Below, piece after piece: positions 55,728-64,000 of a stretch of DNA of 64,000 bases. Positions within the stretch are counted from its first letter, which is position 1. The number at the start of each line of letters is the position of its first letter. The DNA lies in NCBI GenBank assembly GCA_963662575.1, contig OY759723.1, positions 4,154,001-4,218,000 of the forward strand. The letters run 5' to 3'. The notes beneath the pieces were generated by a model. That model ran no database searches. It was not told the DNA's origin and saw nothing but the letters and a program-made list of their open reading frames with translations. Source of the DNA: Bin5 sp963662575. Its GTDB lineage: Bacteria; Chloroflexota; Anaerolineae; Caldilineales; Caldilineaceae. A program made the translations under genes and the position numbers.

Positions 55728-58160
55728 CTAGGCAATTCCCTTTGTAGAGGCGTCGGCGATATAGGCGTTTGGGCAGGAAGGCAGATTCAGGTCTGCAATG
55801 TGTGCGGCCACATAGGCATTGGACATGGACAGGTCCAGGCCTACAGGCAGGCAAAGGTTATTGCCTGCAAGATCCAACATCGTCAGCTTGGTGTGGGCAC
55901 TCAGATCCGGAACCGGCCCGGTCAACCGGTTGTGACCCAAGTGCAGAGCCGTAAGGCCTAAGAGAGCGCTGAGATCGGGTATTTGACCGGACAGCTCGTT
56001 GCGACCGAGAGACAACCAGGTCAGGTTGGTTAGGGCACTCAGGTCCGGAATAGACCCGACAAACTGGTTGTGACTGAGGTCCAGCCAAGTCAAATTTGAA
56101 AGGTGACTTATGTCCGGGACAGATCCGGCAAGCTGATTAGAACCAAGGTACAGTTCTCTCAGATTGGTAAGGGAACTTAGATCCGGAAATGAGCCGCTCA
56201 GGCCGCTGTCTGTTAGGTACAGCTCCCTTAAGTTTATCAGTGCGCTGAGATCCGGAACTTCTCCTGTGAATTGGTTGGAGCCCAGTGACAGGTTCGTGAG
56301 GTTAGTCAGAGCACTGAGATCCGGGATGGGACCGGTCAGCTGATTTTCTCTGAGTTCCAGGACCGCCAGACTAATGAGGGCACTCAGATCCGGTAGCGGG
56401 CCAGTCAATTGGTTGTTGTCAAGAGACAGCCACTCCAAGTTGGTAAACGTGTCTAGTGGCGGGATAGAACCGGCCAATTGATTGAAACTCAGGTCCAGCA
56501 CTGAAAGGCTGGTTATGGCGCTCAGATCCGGAACAGGACCGTTTAGCAGATTGGAGCCAAGTGACAGTGTCGTTAGGCTTGCGAGGGCACTGAGGTCGGG
56601 AATCTGTCCACGCAGCCTGTTATTGGGGAGGAGAAGTTCAGTAACGTTTCCCTCTTCATTCGTGGTGACGCCGTACCAGGTAGAGAGTGGCTCGCTGGAG
56701 TCCCAGTTGTCGCTGACTGACCAATTGGCCCCTTCGGTAGCCGTATACAGTGCGACCAATGCAGTTCGCTGCTCGGCAGAAGTCATCTGCGAAGCAGTGG
56801 GAACGGTCGCAACCGGAACCTCCGACCACTCGCCTTCTAAGCCGTCTCCGTCTACTGCGCGGATTGCATAGTGGTAGGTCCTGCCGGGCATAAGACCACG
56901 GTGAGAGTAAGACGTGCCTTGCAGGCCGTCACTAATGAGCTGCCAACCGGGATCGCTGGCCCACCACACGTGGAGATCGTATATGACCGCGCCGGCGACT
57001 TCGGTCCAACTGAGTTCGATCGTGGTCGTCAAGGTGTTTGTCGCCATCAGAGTCGGCGCGGGAAGTTTACCTGGCGGGGTTACGCGTACTTGCTCCGACC
57101 ACTCGCCGATCAGACCGTTGGCGTCAACTGCGGCGACAGTGTAATAGTAGGCGGTCCCTGCGGCTGCGACTTCATCGTCAGTGTAGGTTCTTCCAGTATA
57201 GTTGTCTTCTTCTATGTGTTCCCAGCCCGTACTGCTATTCCTCCAAACCCAAAGCTCATAGTGGTCAGCGCCGGAGACCTCTGTCCAGCTGATTTCGACT
57301 GTTGTCGCACTCGAGGCCGTGGCGGAAAGTATCGGCGCGGGAAGTCTACCTCGAACAGTCGGCGTTGGTGTAGGGGTCTGCGTTGGCCCGGCTGTCAGCG
57401 TTGGCGTAGGTGTCTGCGTTGGCGTTAATGTCTGAGCTTGCCCGGTTGGCGTAGGCGTTGGTGTGTGGGTAGGCGTGTAGGGTACGGTAGCGAACGGGAA
57501 AGCCGACCACGCGCCCTCGACGCCGTTTGCAGCAATCGCACGGATAGCGTAATGGTAGGTCCTGCCAGGCGTAAGTCCCCGGTGCATGTATGACGTGCCA
57601 TTCAAGTTGTCATCTATAGGCTGCCAACCGGGGTCGCTGGCCCACCACACGTTTAGATCATATCTGTCTGCGCCGGAGACATCCGTCCAAGTGAGATTGA
57701 TTGTAGTCGTCAAGGTGTTGGTCGCCTGCAACGTTGGCGCGGGTAGTTTGTCGCGTGGTGTTATACGCACTTGCTCCGACCAGTCGCCGATCACTCCGTT
57801 GGCGTCCACCGCGGCGACAATGTAGAAGTAGTCGGTCCTTCCAGCTATGACTGTGTCGTCAGTATAGGATCTTTCTGTATAGCTATCTTCTGAAATGGAC
57901 TCCCAACCGGTGTCGCTGTTTCTCCACACTCTGAGGTCGTAGTGAACGGCGTCGGTGACCTCGGTCCAACTGAGTTCGGCCGTATTCGCCCCTGTATAGG
58001 TGGCAGTCAGCGTCGGTGCTTCCAGCCCGTCCGAGGGCTCTGTTTGCGCATACGCCACAGGATTAGATTGAGGGGAAATAGTGTTCAAGGCCGCCAGTAT
58101 CGCAACCAGTGGAATGATTCGCTGGAGCAGTAAGGCCGGAGTAAATTTTCCAAGTGTCAA
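55728..58160 (-). CDS. Secreted fibronectin type III and leucine-rich repeat protein
   Basis: This 810-residue protein has a signal sequence whose likely cleavage is at AYA-QT (near 39). Four fibronectin type III-like modules with conserved Trp (ELSWTEV, LTWTDV) lie at about 50-230 and 270-460. A Thr-Pro-rich linker splits them into two pairs. The C-terminal half is a leucine-rich-repeat array of roughly 13 units with the repeating core L..LSLGSNLL.GPVPDLSAL. This matches the plant-type LRR consensus. No anchoring domain is obvious. Such proteins mediate protein or surface binding outside the cell; a role in adhesion or host contact is inference. Confidence 0.88.
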   Translation of the reverse strand: MTLGKFTPALLLQRIIPLVAILAALNTISPQSNPVAYAQTEPSDGLEAPTLTATYTGANTAELSWTEVTDAVHYDLRVWRNSDTGWESISEDSYTERSYTDDTVIAGRTDYFYIVAAVDANGVIGDWSEQVRITPRDKLPAPTLQATNTLTTTINLTWTDVSGADRYDLNVWWASDPGWQPIDDNLNGTSYMHRGLTPGRTYHYAIRAIAANGVEGAWSAFPFATVPYTPTHTPTPTPTGQAQTLTPTQTPTPTLTAGPTQTPTPTPTVRGRLPAPILSATASSATTVEISWTEVSGADHYELWVWRNSSTGWEHIEEDNYTGRTYTDDEVAAAGTAYYYTVAAVDANGLIGEWSEQVRVTPPGKLPAPTLMATNTLTTTIELSWTEVAGAVIYDLHVWWASDPGWQLISDGLQGTSYSHRGLMPGRTYHYAIRAVDGDGLEGEWSEVPVATVPTASQMTSAEQRTALVALYTATEGANWSVSDNWDSSEPLSTWYGVTTNEEGNVTELLLPNNRLRGQIPDLSALASLTTLSLGSNLLNGPVPDLSAITSLSVLDLSFNQLAGSIPPLDTFTNLEWLSLDNNQLTGPLPDLSALISLAVLELRENQLTGPIPDLSALTNLTNLSLGSNQFTGEVPDLSALINLRELYLTDSGLSGSFPDLSSLTNLRELYLGSNQLAGSVPDISHLSNLTWLDLSHNQFVGSIPDLSALTNLTWLSLGRNELSGQIPDLSALLGLTALHLGHNRLTGPVPDLSAHTKLTMLDLAGNNLCLPVGLDLSMSNAYVAAHIADLNLPSCPNAYIADASTKGIA

Positions 58161-58590
58161 TGTGGGACCTTCCTGAATTGCTCAGTAAGATCTTCTTTCG
58201 CTCCACTCGGTCTGGCCCTCCTACCACTACAGCTGGATACGGGAGGAGAAAGATCTGAGAAGTCCCTCTGACCGGGGAAGAAGATGACGGATGCTACCTG
58301 GTGGCACTTTGTGGTTGGCAGGCCTTTTCTGGTGCCATCGGAACCGGAGCCGTGGGGCCTTGTGTCTTCCCATACTTTTCGAGCGTCAAGACTAATTGCA
58401 GTGCCGCGGCCTTCGAATACGCTAGAGTCCAATGGCACAACTTCTGACATGCTGCTGACACTCTGCTGGGGTGTTAGTCGTGATAATGCTTATTGGCAGA
58501 AAGTGACAATGTGACGGCCGAACGCGTAACAACTTCGCGCTCGGCCGCATGTGTCCCAATGTGTGGTTGCGCTCGCACTTGTATTTAGAA
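58161..58590. other. Intergenic region, no gene seen
   Basis: About 430 bases between two minus-strand genes. A 76-residue frame on the plus strand has no recognisable similarity or ribosome site and is probably not a gene. The promoter of the LRR gene should lie at its left end. Confidence 0.5.
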
Positions 58591-59499
58591 TCAAACGCCT
58601 TTGGCAATAACCCACTCAATCAGACGCTTGGCGGCGAAGACCGCGGCCAACAGAAGGAACAGCCCTGCACTCCAACGGACTCCTGTGAAGAAGCGGGCCC
58701 TTAATCTGTCCATAGCCAACGATTCGCCGAGGTCTCCAAGGATACTTGGCTGCTGGACGATCGCATCCTGGCCGGGCGAAGAGGCCTGGCCTTCGGTTGT
58801 GCCTCCTCCGTTATCCTGGGCGAGAGGTGCTGGCGTTGCGGTCGGATCGTCGGTTGAGCCTTCGATAGCCGGCTGCTCAACCTGGACTTCAGCCGCGGTT
58901 GGTTGCGGGTAAGGCGTAGGCGTATCAATGGGAATCGGCGTGGGCGTGGGCGCGTCCGGCGTAGGCGTAACTGGATCCCGGCCTACATTGACATTGTTGA
59001 CAAAAAACTCACCGTAGTTTCCATCCGGCCGCACGACCCTCATTCGCAGGGTATAGATGCCGGGAGGAAGGACATCGGTATGCCAAACACCTAATTGTCC
59101 ATTGGTTACCTGGCGCGTTTCGCCAGCAAAATAAGAGTAACGTTCATCGCCACTCGGTTCCTGCTTATAGTAGAGCTCATAGCGGGCGAATTGGGCTCCG
59201 GCTGCCGTACCAATTATTGGAACTGGACCGCTGACACTACTGCCTTGCGCGGGAGAAGTGATTCCCGACTGGCCCGTCTGCTCACTTCGAGCCAGAATCT
59301 TGTCCAGTCGAAGGTCTGGCTCTTGGTCGACGAAGTCCTGAACGCCATCATCAGCAACCACCACAGTTGAAGTGCCAGCTATCTGAGCCAGACCAACCAG
59401 AACAAGGATGAGAATACGAAATTGGAGGGGACCCAGTGTTCGGAAAAGTCGTCTTTGTACCCTAAAAAGATAGCTGCGAATTTCGGTCATCAATGACAT
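58591..59499 (-). CDS. Membrane-anchored extracellular protein with a Thr-Pro linker
   Basis: This 302-residue protein has an N-terminal hydrophobic segment (FRILILVLVGLAQIAG). An immunoglobulin-like module (about 80-175: 'GITSPAQGSSVSGPVPIIGTA' onwards) follows, then a low-complexity Thr/Pro/Gln stretch. The C-terminal membrane segment is WSAGLFLLLAAVFAAKRLI. The topology places the module outside the cell. No enzymatic motif is present. It precedes the DsbB-cytochrome fusion on the same strand (stop of one and start of the other 94 bases apart), so a link to envelope protein folding is possible but unproven. Confidence 0.7.
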   Translation of the reverse strand: MSLMTEIRSYLFRVQRRLFRTLGPLQFRILILVLVGLAQIAGTSTVVVADDGVQDFVDQEPDLRLDKILARSEQTGQSGITSPAQGSSVSGPVPIIGTAAGAQFARYELYYKQEPSGDERYSYFAGETRQVTNGQLGVWHTDVLPPGIYTLRMRVVRPDGNYGEFFVNNVNVGRDPVTPTPDAPTPTPIPIDTPTPYPQPTAAEVQVEQPAIEGSTDDPTATPAPLAQDNGGGTTEGQASSPGQDAIVQQPSILGDLGESLAMDRLRARFFTGVRWSAGLFLLLAAVFAAKRLIEWVIAKGV

Positions 59500-59593
59500 G
59501 GTCCTTTTTGGGCGTTAGCACACGGTTCTTGGACCGGTAGGTCCGCTGCCCTTTGCCTGTTGCGGTGATTCGATCCGGTCCGCGGGAACGGGA

Positions 59594-60508
59594 CTACTGC
59601 CAAGTCTGGATGTAAAGAATAATGTCACTCACTTGTTCGTCGGTCAGGCTTGGCTGCCCCCCAAGGGGCGGCATGGCGATGCCTGTGCGATTGTCCTCTG
59701 CATCGGCTGCCCGACCATCACGGATTATGCTCAGAAGCTCACTATCCGTCAGCCCTGAAACATTAGGGGAGTCTGCCAGCGCGCTCCCCACTCCTTCGAT
59801 TCCCTCGCCATTCTCCCCGTGGCACGAGGCGCAGGTTAAGGCATAGTGTATTGCACCATTTTCAAAGCTGGTCGGTGTAGCTGTGGGCACTGGGGTCGCG
59901 GTAGAGTCCGCCAGGCGGTCAAGGAGTGGCAATTCTGAGAAGACAGGAAACCCAACATCCGGTAGTGAAATTTGCATTTTACCGGCGCGGACGGCACCAG
60001 CTATGTACAATCCTACTGCAATCATGATGATGAAGGGGACAGGCCACCGCGGCCACTGATATGGCCAGACCTTGTTTGCGTTTCCTGCATCTGCGGCAAT
60101 GACTATGAGCATACCTGTGGTAATGGCCATGAATCCGATCATCGCCAGAAGGGGAATCGTAACGAACCCAAACCAGTTAATCCATACGGTTGTACAGGTA
60201 ACTCCAACGCCACAGGATGACGGCGCGCCAAACAACTGCGTCTTCTGCAACAGGAAGTGATATACAGAAACACCTTGCCCCAGTAGAGAAAAAGGTAAGA
60301 CAAGATGGGGAAGATGACTGTCTCGGCGCATTATTCCCAATGCAAGTAAGCCGGCGAGAGGATACATCAGAATGCGTTGATACCAACAGAGAGTGCAGGG
60401 CGTAAAGCCGCTCACCTCGCTGAGGTAGAGGCTGCCCATCGTCGCAATCAATGCAGTAATCAAAGATCCATAAAGGCCGAACCGGGTCCAGGAAGATGAA
60501 CTATTCAT
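59594..60508 (-). CDS. DsbB-like disulfide oxidoreductase fused to a cytochrome c domain
   Basis: This protein has 304 residues from the ATG at 60508; a longer frame to 60613 would overlap the dsbA-like gene. The N-terminal four-helix DsbB part carries the Cys38/Cys41 pair (TPCTLCWYQ) and the second pair Cys99/Cys105. After a fifth hydrophobic segment and a Pro/Thr linker comes a class I cytochrome c domain with CASCH (226-230) and a likely axial Met279 (GIAMPPLGG). DsbB reoxidises DsbA and passes electrons to quinones. The fused cytochrome could take electrons instead, sending them to an oxidase. The DsbA-like partner gene ends 19 bases upstream. Confidence 0.88.
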   Translation of the reverse strand: MNSSSSWTRFGLYGSLITALIATMGSLYLSEVSGFTPCTLCWYQRILMYPLAGLLALGIMRRDSHLPHLVLPFSLLGQGVSVYHFLLQKTQLFGAPSSCGVGVTCTTVWINWFGFVTIPLLAMIGFMAITTGMLIVIAADAGNANKVWPYQWPRWPVPFIIMIAVGLYIAGAVRAGKMQISLPDVGFPVFSELPLLDRLADSTATPVPTATPTSFENGAIHYALTCASCHGENGEGIEGVGSALADSPNVSGLTDSELLSIIRDGRAADAEDNRTGIAMPPLGGQPSLTDEQVSDIILYIQTWQ

Positions 60509-60527
60509 CGGATTGCGTTTCGCTTCG

Positions 60528-61235
60528 TCATTGACCTGATTGCAGCCGGTCGTCAATCGCCGCCGAAACCGCCTCGTAGTCCAGAGGGTTGTCGACGGGA
60601 ATGCCGTCAACAAGGACGGAAGGCGTGCTGTTGAGACCGGCTGTTCGTGCAGCTTGTGAACTCTCGGACACAGTCAAGAGGTGTGTTTGGTTAGTGAGGC
60701 AAGAGGCAAACGAATCTTCGTCGAGATCCAGTTCGACGGCATAGTCGATCAACCGCTCCATGATGAAAGCGCTTTGGCCAGAAGGCGTTGCCTGGAAGAC
60801 GCGATCATGGTAACTCCAGAAATTGCCCTGATCGGCGGCGCATTCGGCGGCCTGGGCAGCGAGAGATGCACCAGGTTCGTGTTGTTGCAAAGGCAAGTGA
60901 TGGAACTCCAGTTTCACACTTCCAGTGGCGATATAGTTCTCAACCAGGCCAGGCTTTACGCGCTGATTGAAAGCGGCGCAAGCGGGACAGCGGAAATCTT
61001 CCCACGCCTGGACTGTGACAGGTGCATCTGGATCGCCCAATATGTTGCGATTCTGCCATTCGGCCGGAACACCGGAATATGCGGGCGGTTCGTCTGAAGA
61101 CTGCTGGTTACCTGCAGTCACAGCCAGGACAATTGCAATCAGTCCTGCCAGCAAGACTGCTCCGCCGACAACATAAATGACGACCGACTGCCGGATTCCC
61201 TTTTTGGCTGGTGGGTTGTTGATACTTCTGCTCAT
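60528..61235 (-). CDS. DsbA-like thiol oxidoreductase, membrane-anchored
   Basis: This 235-residue protein has an N-terminal membrane anchor (VVIYVVGGAVLLAGLIAIVLAV). A thioredoxin-fold domain of the Thioredoxin_4/DsbA family follows, with the CPAC active site at Cys83-Cys86 and the cis-Pro loop NSTPSVLVDG. It should introduce disulfides in extracytoplasmic proteins. The DsbB-cytochrome fusion gene follows immediately, so the two genes form an oxidative folding unit. Confidence 0.92.
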   Translation of the reverse strand: MSRSINNPPAKKGIRQSVVIYVVGGAVLLAGLIAIVLAVTAGNQQSSDEPPAYSGVPAEWQNRNILGDPDAPVTVQAWEDFRCPACAAFNQRVKPGLVENYIATGSVKLEFHHLPLQQHEPGASLAAQAAECAADQGNFWSYHDRVFQATPSGQSAFIMERLIDYAVELDLDEDSFASCLTNQTHLLTVSESSQAARTAGLNSTPSVLVDGIPVDNPLDYEAVSAAIDDRLQSGQ

Positions 61236-61676
61236 GTGTTATCGCTATATGTCTGCAAGAATTCTTGAATGACCAGGACAAAGACAGCCCAACTGCGGCC
61301 ATAGCGCCCTAATGTTCCTTAGTAGGCCGTCCCCGTCTGTGAAAAGTCCCTGATATTGGAATATAGCACTGATTCCCGTCGTTAACAAAACGGTCACAGA
61401 ATTTTCCATCAGATGAAAGGTCTCACTTTCGCTACGGACCCATTCAGAGTAAGCTATCTGTTACAGAGTAAGGCAGCCCAAATCCCCGACCGCAAACCGA
61501 TGTCCCGTTTTGCCTTATTGAAGGCTCCACACGTTAGTCAGGAACGGAAGCGGCAGCATTAAGACAGTGGTCCATGGAGTTTGCCGTTTCTTTACTGGGC
61601 GGGCTTCTCAGGACGCGAGGATTCGAACCCGAGACCTGCCTGCCGGCGGCCTTGGTTAAAGGGAGGACGCTTCACG
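61236..61676. other. Intergenic region with a tRNA-like sequence
   Basis: About 440 bases before the SDR gene. The minus strand contains GGTTCGAATCC (from + 61618-61628), the sequence of a tRNA T-loop. I cannot fold the surroundings into a complete tRNA: the T-stem has only about three good pairs and no anticodon arm is convincing. It may be a tRNA 3' fragment or pseudo-tRNA left by integration. The rest, about 61236-61600, shows nothing else. Confidence 0.4.
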
Positions 61677-62561
61677 ATGACAGACCAAAGGCCGCGAGCA
61701 CACAAGGCCGCTATGGATAAGACACTCAAGAACAGGGTGGCTGTAGTCACCGGCGCCAGCCGGGGCATAGGCGCCGCGATTGCGAACGCACTTGCCGCGG
61801 AAGGATGTCGGCTGGCCTTGGCTGCGCGCAGTGTAGACCGTCTCGAGAGAGAAGCTGAGGAGTTGCGGTCGCGCTATGGCGTCGAGGTATTGAGCGTACC
61901 CACTGATATCAGTGAGGAGTGCCAGGCGCGTAAACTGATCGAGACGGCAGCGGCCCATTTCGGTTGCGTGGACATCCTGATAAACAACGCAGGTATGGGC
62001 ATCTACGGAGCAATAGATGAACTGCATCTGGACGACCTGCGCCACGTCTTTGAGGTCAACTTTTTCGGTCCACTGGCGGCATTGCAGGCGGCAGTTCAGC
62101 AGATGCGTCGACAGGGAGGGGGCACGATTGTCAACGTCAGCAGTATTGTAGGCAAGTTTCCTCAGCCATTGGGAGGAGGCTATACAGCGACAAAATATGC
62201 GCTCCAGGGGGCGAGCAGCGCTGCGCGGGCAGAGTTAAGGCGTGATAACATCGACCTGATTCTCATTTGCCCTGGGTTGACCGAGACCGAGTTTTCGCAG
62301 AACAGCAGAATCAGCGTTCCTGGCGCAGAACACCGGCAAGGAGAACGACATTCACTCGCCCGCGGGGTCGAGCCAGAGAGGGTTGGCATCCGCACTGTCA
62401 AGGCGATAAGGCGGGGAGAACGGGAGGTTTACATCACCTTCTTTGACCGTGTCCTGGTTACCCTTGCCGTACTGTTTCCAGGCCTGTTCCAATATGCGCT
62501 GATGTACGTTACTCGCTATCGGCGAAGGAGATTCGAAGAAGGTGGCCGCGCCGACGAATAA
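61677..62561 (+). CDS. Short-chain dehydrogenase/reductase with a hydrophobic C-terminus
   Basis: This protein has 294 residues from the ATG at 61677, nine bases after GGGAGGA; a second ATG at 61713 is also possible. The cofactor motif TGASRGIG is near residue 22, NNAGMG follows, and the active site is Ser in NVSSIV with YTATK (Y-x3-K). The C-terminus contains a hydrophobic stretch (LVTLAVLFPGLFQYALMYV) followed by Arg residues, which would attach it to the membrane, as in some lipid-modifying SDRs. The substrate is unknown. Confidence 0.88.
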   Translation: MTDQRPRAHKAAMDKTLKNRVAVVTGASRGIGAAIANALAAEGCRLALAARSVDRLEREAEELRSRYGVEVLSVPTDISEECQARKLIETAAAHFGCVDILINNAGMGIYGAIDELHLDDLRHVFEVNFFGPLAALQAAVQQMRRQGGGTIVNVSSIVGKFPQPLGGGYTATKYALQGASSAARAELRRDNIDLILICPGLTETEFSQNSRISVPGAEHRQGERHSLARGVEPERVGIRTVKAIRRGEREVYITFFDRVLVTLAVLFPGLFQYALMYVTRYRRRRFEEGGRADE

Positions 62562-62615
62562 GAATAGCGGCTATAGCAAGGTGATAACCGGCAGTCTCCG
62601 CAATACTCCTTTCCT

Positions 62616-63650
62616 TCAGACTTGTCTAAACAACACCCACATAGGCGTGTCGCCTACATCAGTCACGCTTTGCGGTTCCAGCGAGCCGTTGTCAGGGTCG
62701 ATCGCATATGAGGCTGCACGTCCGCTTCCTTGTCCTGCGGCGAGAAGTACGCGGCCGCTGGGGTCAATATTAAAGACCCTGGGAACTGATTCGGTCGGCT
62801 GCCAACCCCTTCGAGTTAGCGCGCCTGTATCGGTGTCGACAGAGAAAATAGCGATGCTGTCGTGGCCCCGATTAGAGACGTAAAGAGATCGGCCCGAAGG
62901 ATGCAGATGAATCTGTGCACATGTGTTGGCGCCGCTGAATTCATTGGGCAGCGTCGAGATCGTCTGGATCGGGCTTAACGTGCCGCCTCCCGATTTGTCC
63001 TGCGTTTGGGCCATGTTCTGGTCACCAAAGTGGAAAGCAGTGACGCTGGATCCATCTTCATTGGATGTGTAGACGAAGCGCTGGTCCAGGGAGAATACGA
63101 AGTGGCGGGGTCCATCGCCATTGCCGGCGGCACGGATCGGGGCTGCTGGATTGGGCGTCAGGCGGCCGGTGCGGTCGTCGAAAAGAAACTGGTATACGCA
63201 GTTTGCGTCGAGAGGGTGGGGCACGAGGGCGTAACAATTCGATGCATCGGTTTCTATGCAGTGTGCCCGAGCCGCGGTGGGAATGGAACATACTTCAGAG
63301 GCGATCGAACCATCGGAATTAAGTTGGTGAACGGACACTTTGCCGGCTCGGTAGTAGGCGGCCAGCAGAAAGCGGCCGGTCTTGTCCGAGGAGACGTAAC
63401 AGGCATCGGCGTCAAGCTCCCGCTTGCCTAGCAGCCGCAATCTCCCAGCGTCCTCGAGGCGAAATGCCGCGAGCTCGCGGCTGGCCCGCAAAGTGCAGTA
63501 TAGTGTCTGCCCATTTGGGGCGATTGCAAGCGCGGAAGGACCGCCAGGTACTGGGACTTCCTGGCGAAGTGTAAGCAGGCCGGCACTGTCGATGTCATAT
63601 GCCTTGATGTGATTTTCGCCGGAGAGAGTTATGTAAACGAATGTGTTCAT
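62616..63650 (-). CDS. 6-phosphogluconolactonase-like beta-propeller (YbhE family)
   Basis: This 344-residue protein has repeated segments typical of seven-bladed lactonase propellers, for example GPSALAIAPNGQTLYCTLR, GDGPRHFVFSLDQRFVYTSNED, CAQIHLHPSGRSLYVSNRG and VPRVFNIDPSGRVLLAAGQG. It resembles the Pgl/3-carboxymuconate cyclase family, which opens sugar lactones or cyclises muconate. It is convergent with the SDR gene. The region to 63881 holds no other gene. Confidence 0.85.
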   Translation of the reverse strand: MNTFVYITLSGENHIKAYDIDSAGLLTLRQEVPVPGGPSALAIAPNGQTLYCTLRASRELAAFRLEDAGRLRLLGKRELDADACYVSSDKTGRFLLAAYYRAGKVSVHQLNSDGSIASEVCSIPTAARAHCIETDASNCYALVPHPLDANCVYQFLFDDRTGRLTPNPAAPIRAAGNGDGPRHFVFSLDQRFVYTSNEDGSSVTAFHFGDQNMAQTQDKSGGGTLSPIQTISTLPNEFSGANTCAQIHLHPSGRSLYVSNRGHDSIAIFSVDTDTGALTRRGWQPTESVPRVFNIDPSGRVLLAAGQGSGRAASYAIDPDNGSLEPQSVTDVGDTPMWVLFRQV

Positions 63651-63881
63651 GGAATGCTCCCTGAATGTAGAGGTGAAACGCAGGATTGAAATATGGAGGC
63701 AATTGTTGGCCGCGGAAGCGCATGTTCTCTCCTATCTTGGCGTACTACTATTTCGGTGCGGCGGCCTCGTGTCGTGTTCCTACTATCTTCATCTCACGCT
63801 TGGTTTGTACGTACATGGTGTCTGGTGTAATGTTGGCGAGATAGTTTCAAATTCGAAAAAACTGAAGAGGATGCGCCTACT

Positions 63882-64000
63882 ATGACGAAGAGAGTTTGGA
63901 TGGAATGGCCGCTACCGCCCGCGCTTATGTCACGTCTCACTGGGTTGGCGGAGGTCACCAGCGACGGTGAAATGACGAAACTTCACGGTTCTACGGTAAT
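63882..64000 (+). CDS. N-terminus of a protein, possibly a 2-hydroxyacid dehydrogenase (partial)
   Basis: An ATG at 63882 opens a frame to the window end (39 full codons). A GAAGAGG lies about 12 bases upstream. The beginning 'PLPPALMSRLTGLAEVT' resembles the N-terminal region of D-2-hydroxyacid dehydrogenases (glycerate/glyoxylate type). Only a short stretch is visible, so the call is tentative. Confidence 0.35.
   Translation, partial: MTKRVWMEWPLPPALMSRLTGLAEVTSDGEMTKLHGSTV

Noticed and set aside
55399..55854. DnaJ-like minus-strand frame between pth and the LRR gene
   Set aside because: Only a short part resembles DnaJ, there is no plausible start and it overlaps the LRR gene; too weak to call.

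Overview
The window reads like a chromosomal segment of an uncultured, moderately GC-rich bacterium, most likely a Chloroflexota member of the Caldilinea/Anaerolineae type. This is inferred from Tat-type lipoprotein solute-binding proteins, secreted proteins with Thr-Pro linkers, a class II HMG-CoA reductase beside an archaeal-type HMG-CoA synthase, and several phytanoyl-CoA dioxygenase-like (PhyH) enzymes. No 16S or other taxonomic marker is present, so this assignment is an inference.

1-9963: a sugar-acid or oligosaccharide uptake and catabolism locus. It has two tandem paralogous Tat lipoprotein binding proteins, each with its own sigma70-type promoter, then two LplB/LplC-type permeases, a GH4 glycosidase and an enolase-superfamily enzyme. 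No transport ATPase is encoded here. 9958-17377: a region rich in mobile elements. A complete 1372-bp IS with 14-bp terminal inverted repeats and an 8-bp target duplication is accompanied by transposase-less relatives sharing its ends. One of these is inserted inside another. A second, unrelated family of small hairpin elements occurs at 484-771 and 16223-16462. An SDR gene, a 937-residue protein and a small membrane protein lie among them.

17403-34194: a long plus-strand catabolic cluster. It holds a complete dipeptide/opine-type ABC importer (binding protein, two permeases, two ATPases), a BKACE-family beta-keto-acid cleavage enzyme, a TIM-barrel isomerase/epimerase, a zinc alcohol dehydrogenase, an amidohydrolase, three PhyH-type Fe(II)/2-oxoglutarate dioxygenases, a thiamine-diphosphate enzyme and an NHL beta-propeller protein. 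Together they suggest import and oxidative breakdown of one unidentified small organic molecule. 34078-37512 is a minus-strand run (alpha/beta hydrolase, acetyltransferase-like protein, Nudix hydrolase, unknown).

38003-64000: mostly housekeeping or conserved functions: RNase D, FtsH, a fourth PhyH protein, an unusual set of membrane proteins resembling complex I antiporter subunits but lacking their key lysines, HMG-CoA reductase and synthase, Mfd, peptidyl-tRNA hydrolase, a secreted fibronectin/leucine-rich-repeat protein, a second secreted anchored protein, a DsbA plus DsbB-cytochrome c fusion pair, an SDR and a lactonase-like beta-propeller. The window ends inside a gene that starts at 63882.

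The observations most worth following up are the lysine-less antiporter-like module (43153-47679), the DsbB-cytochrome c fusion (59594-60508), the IS-driven family of non-autonomous elements, and the undescribed catabolic cluster.
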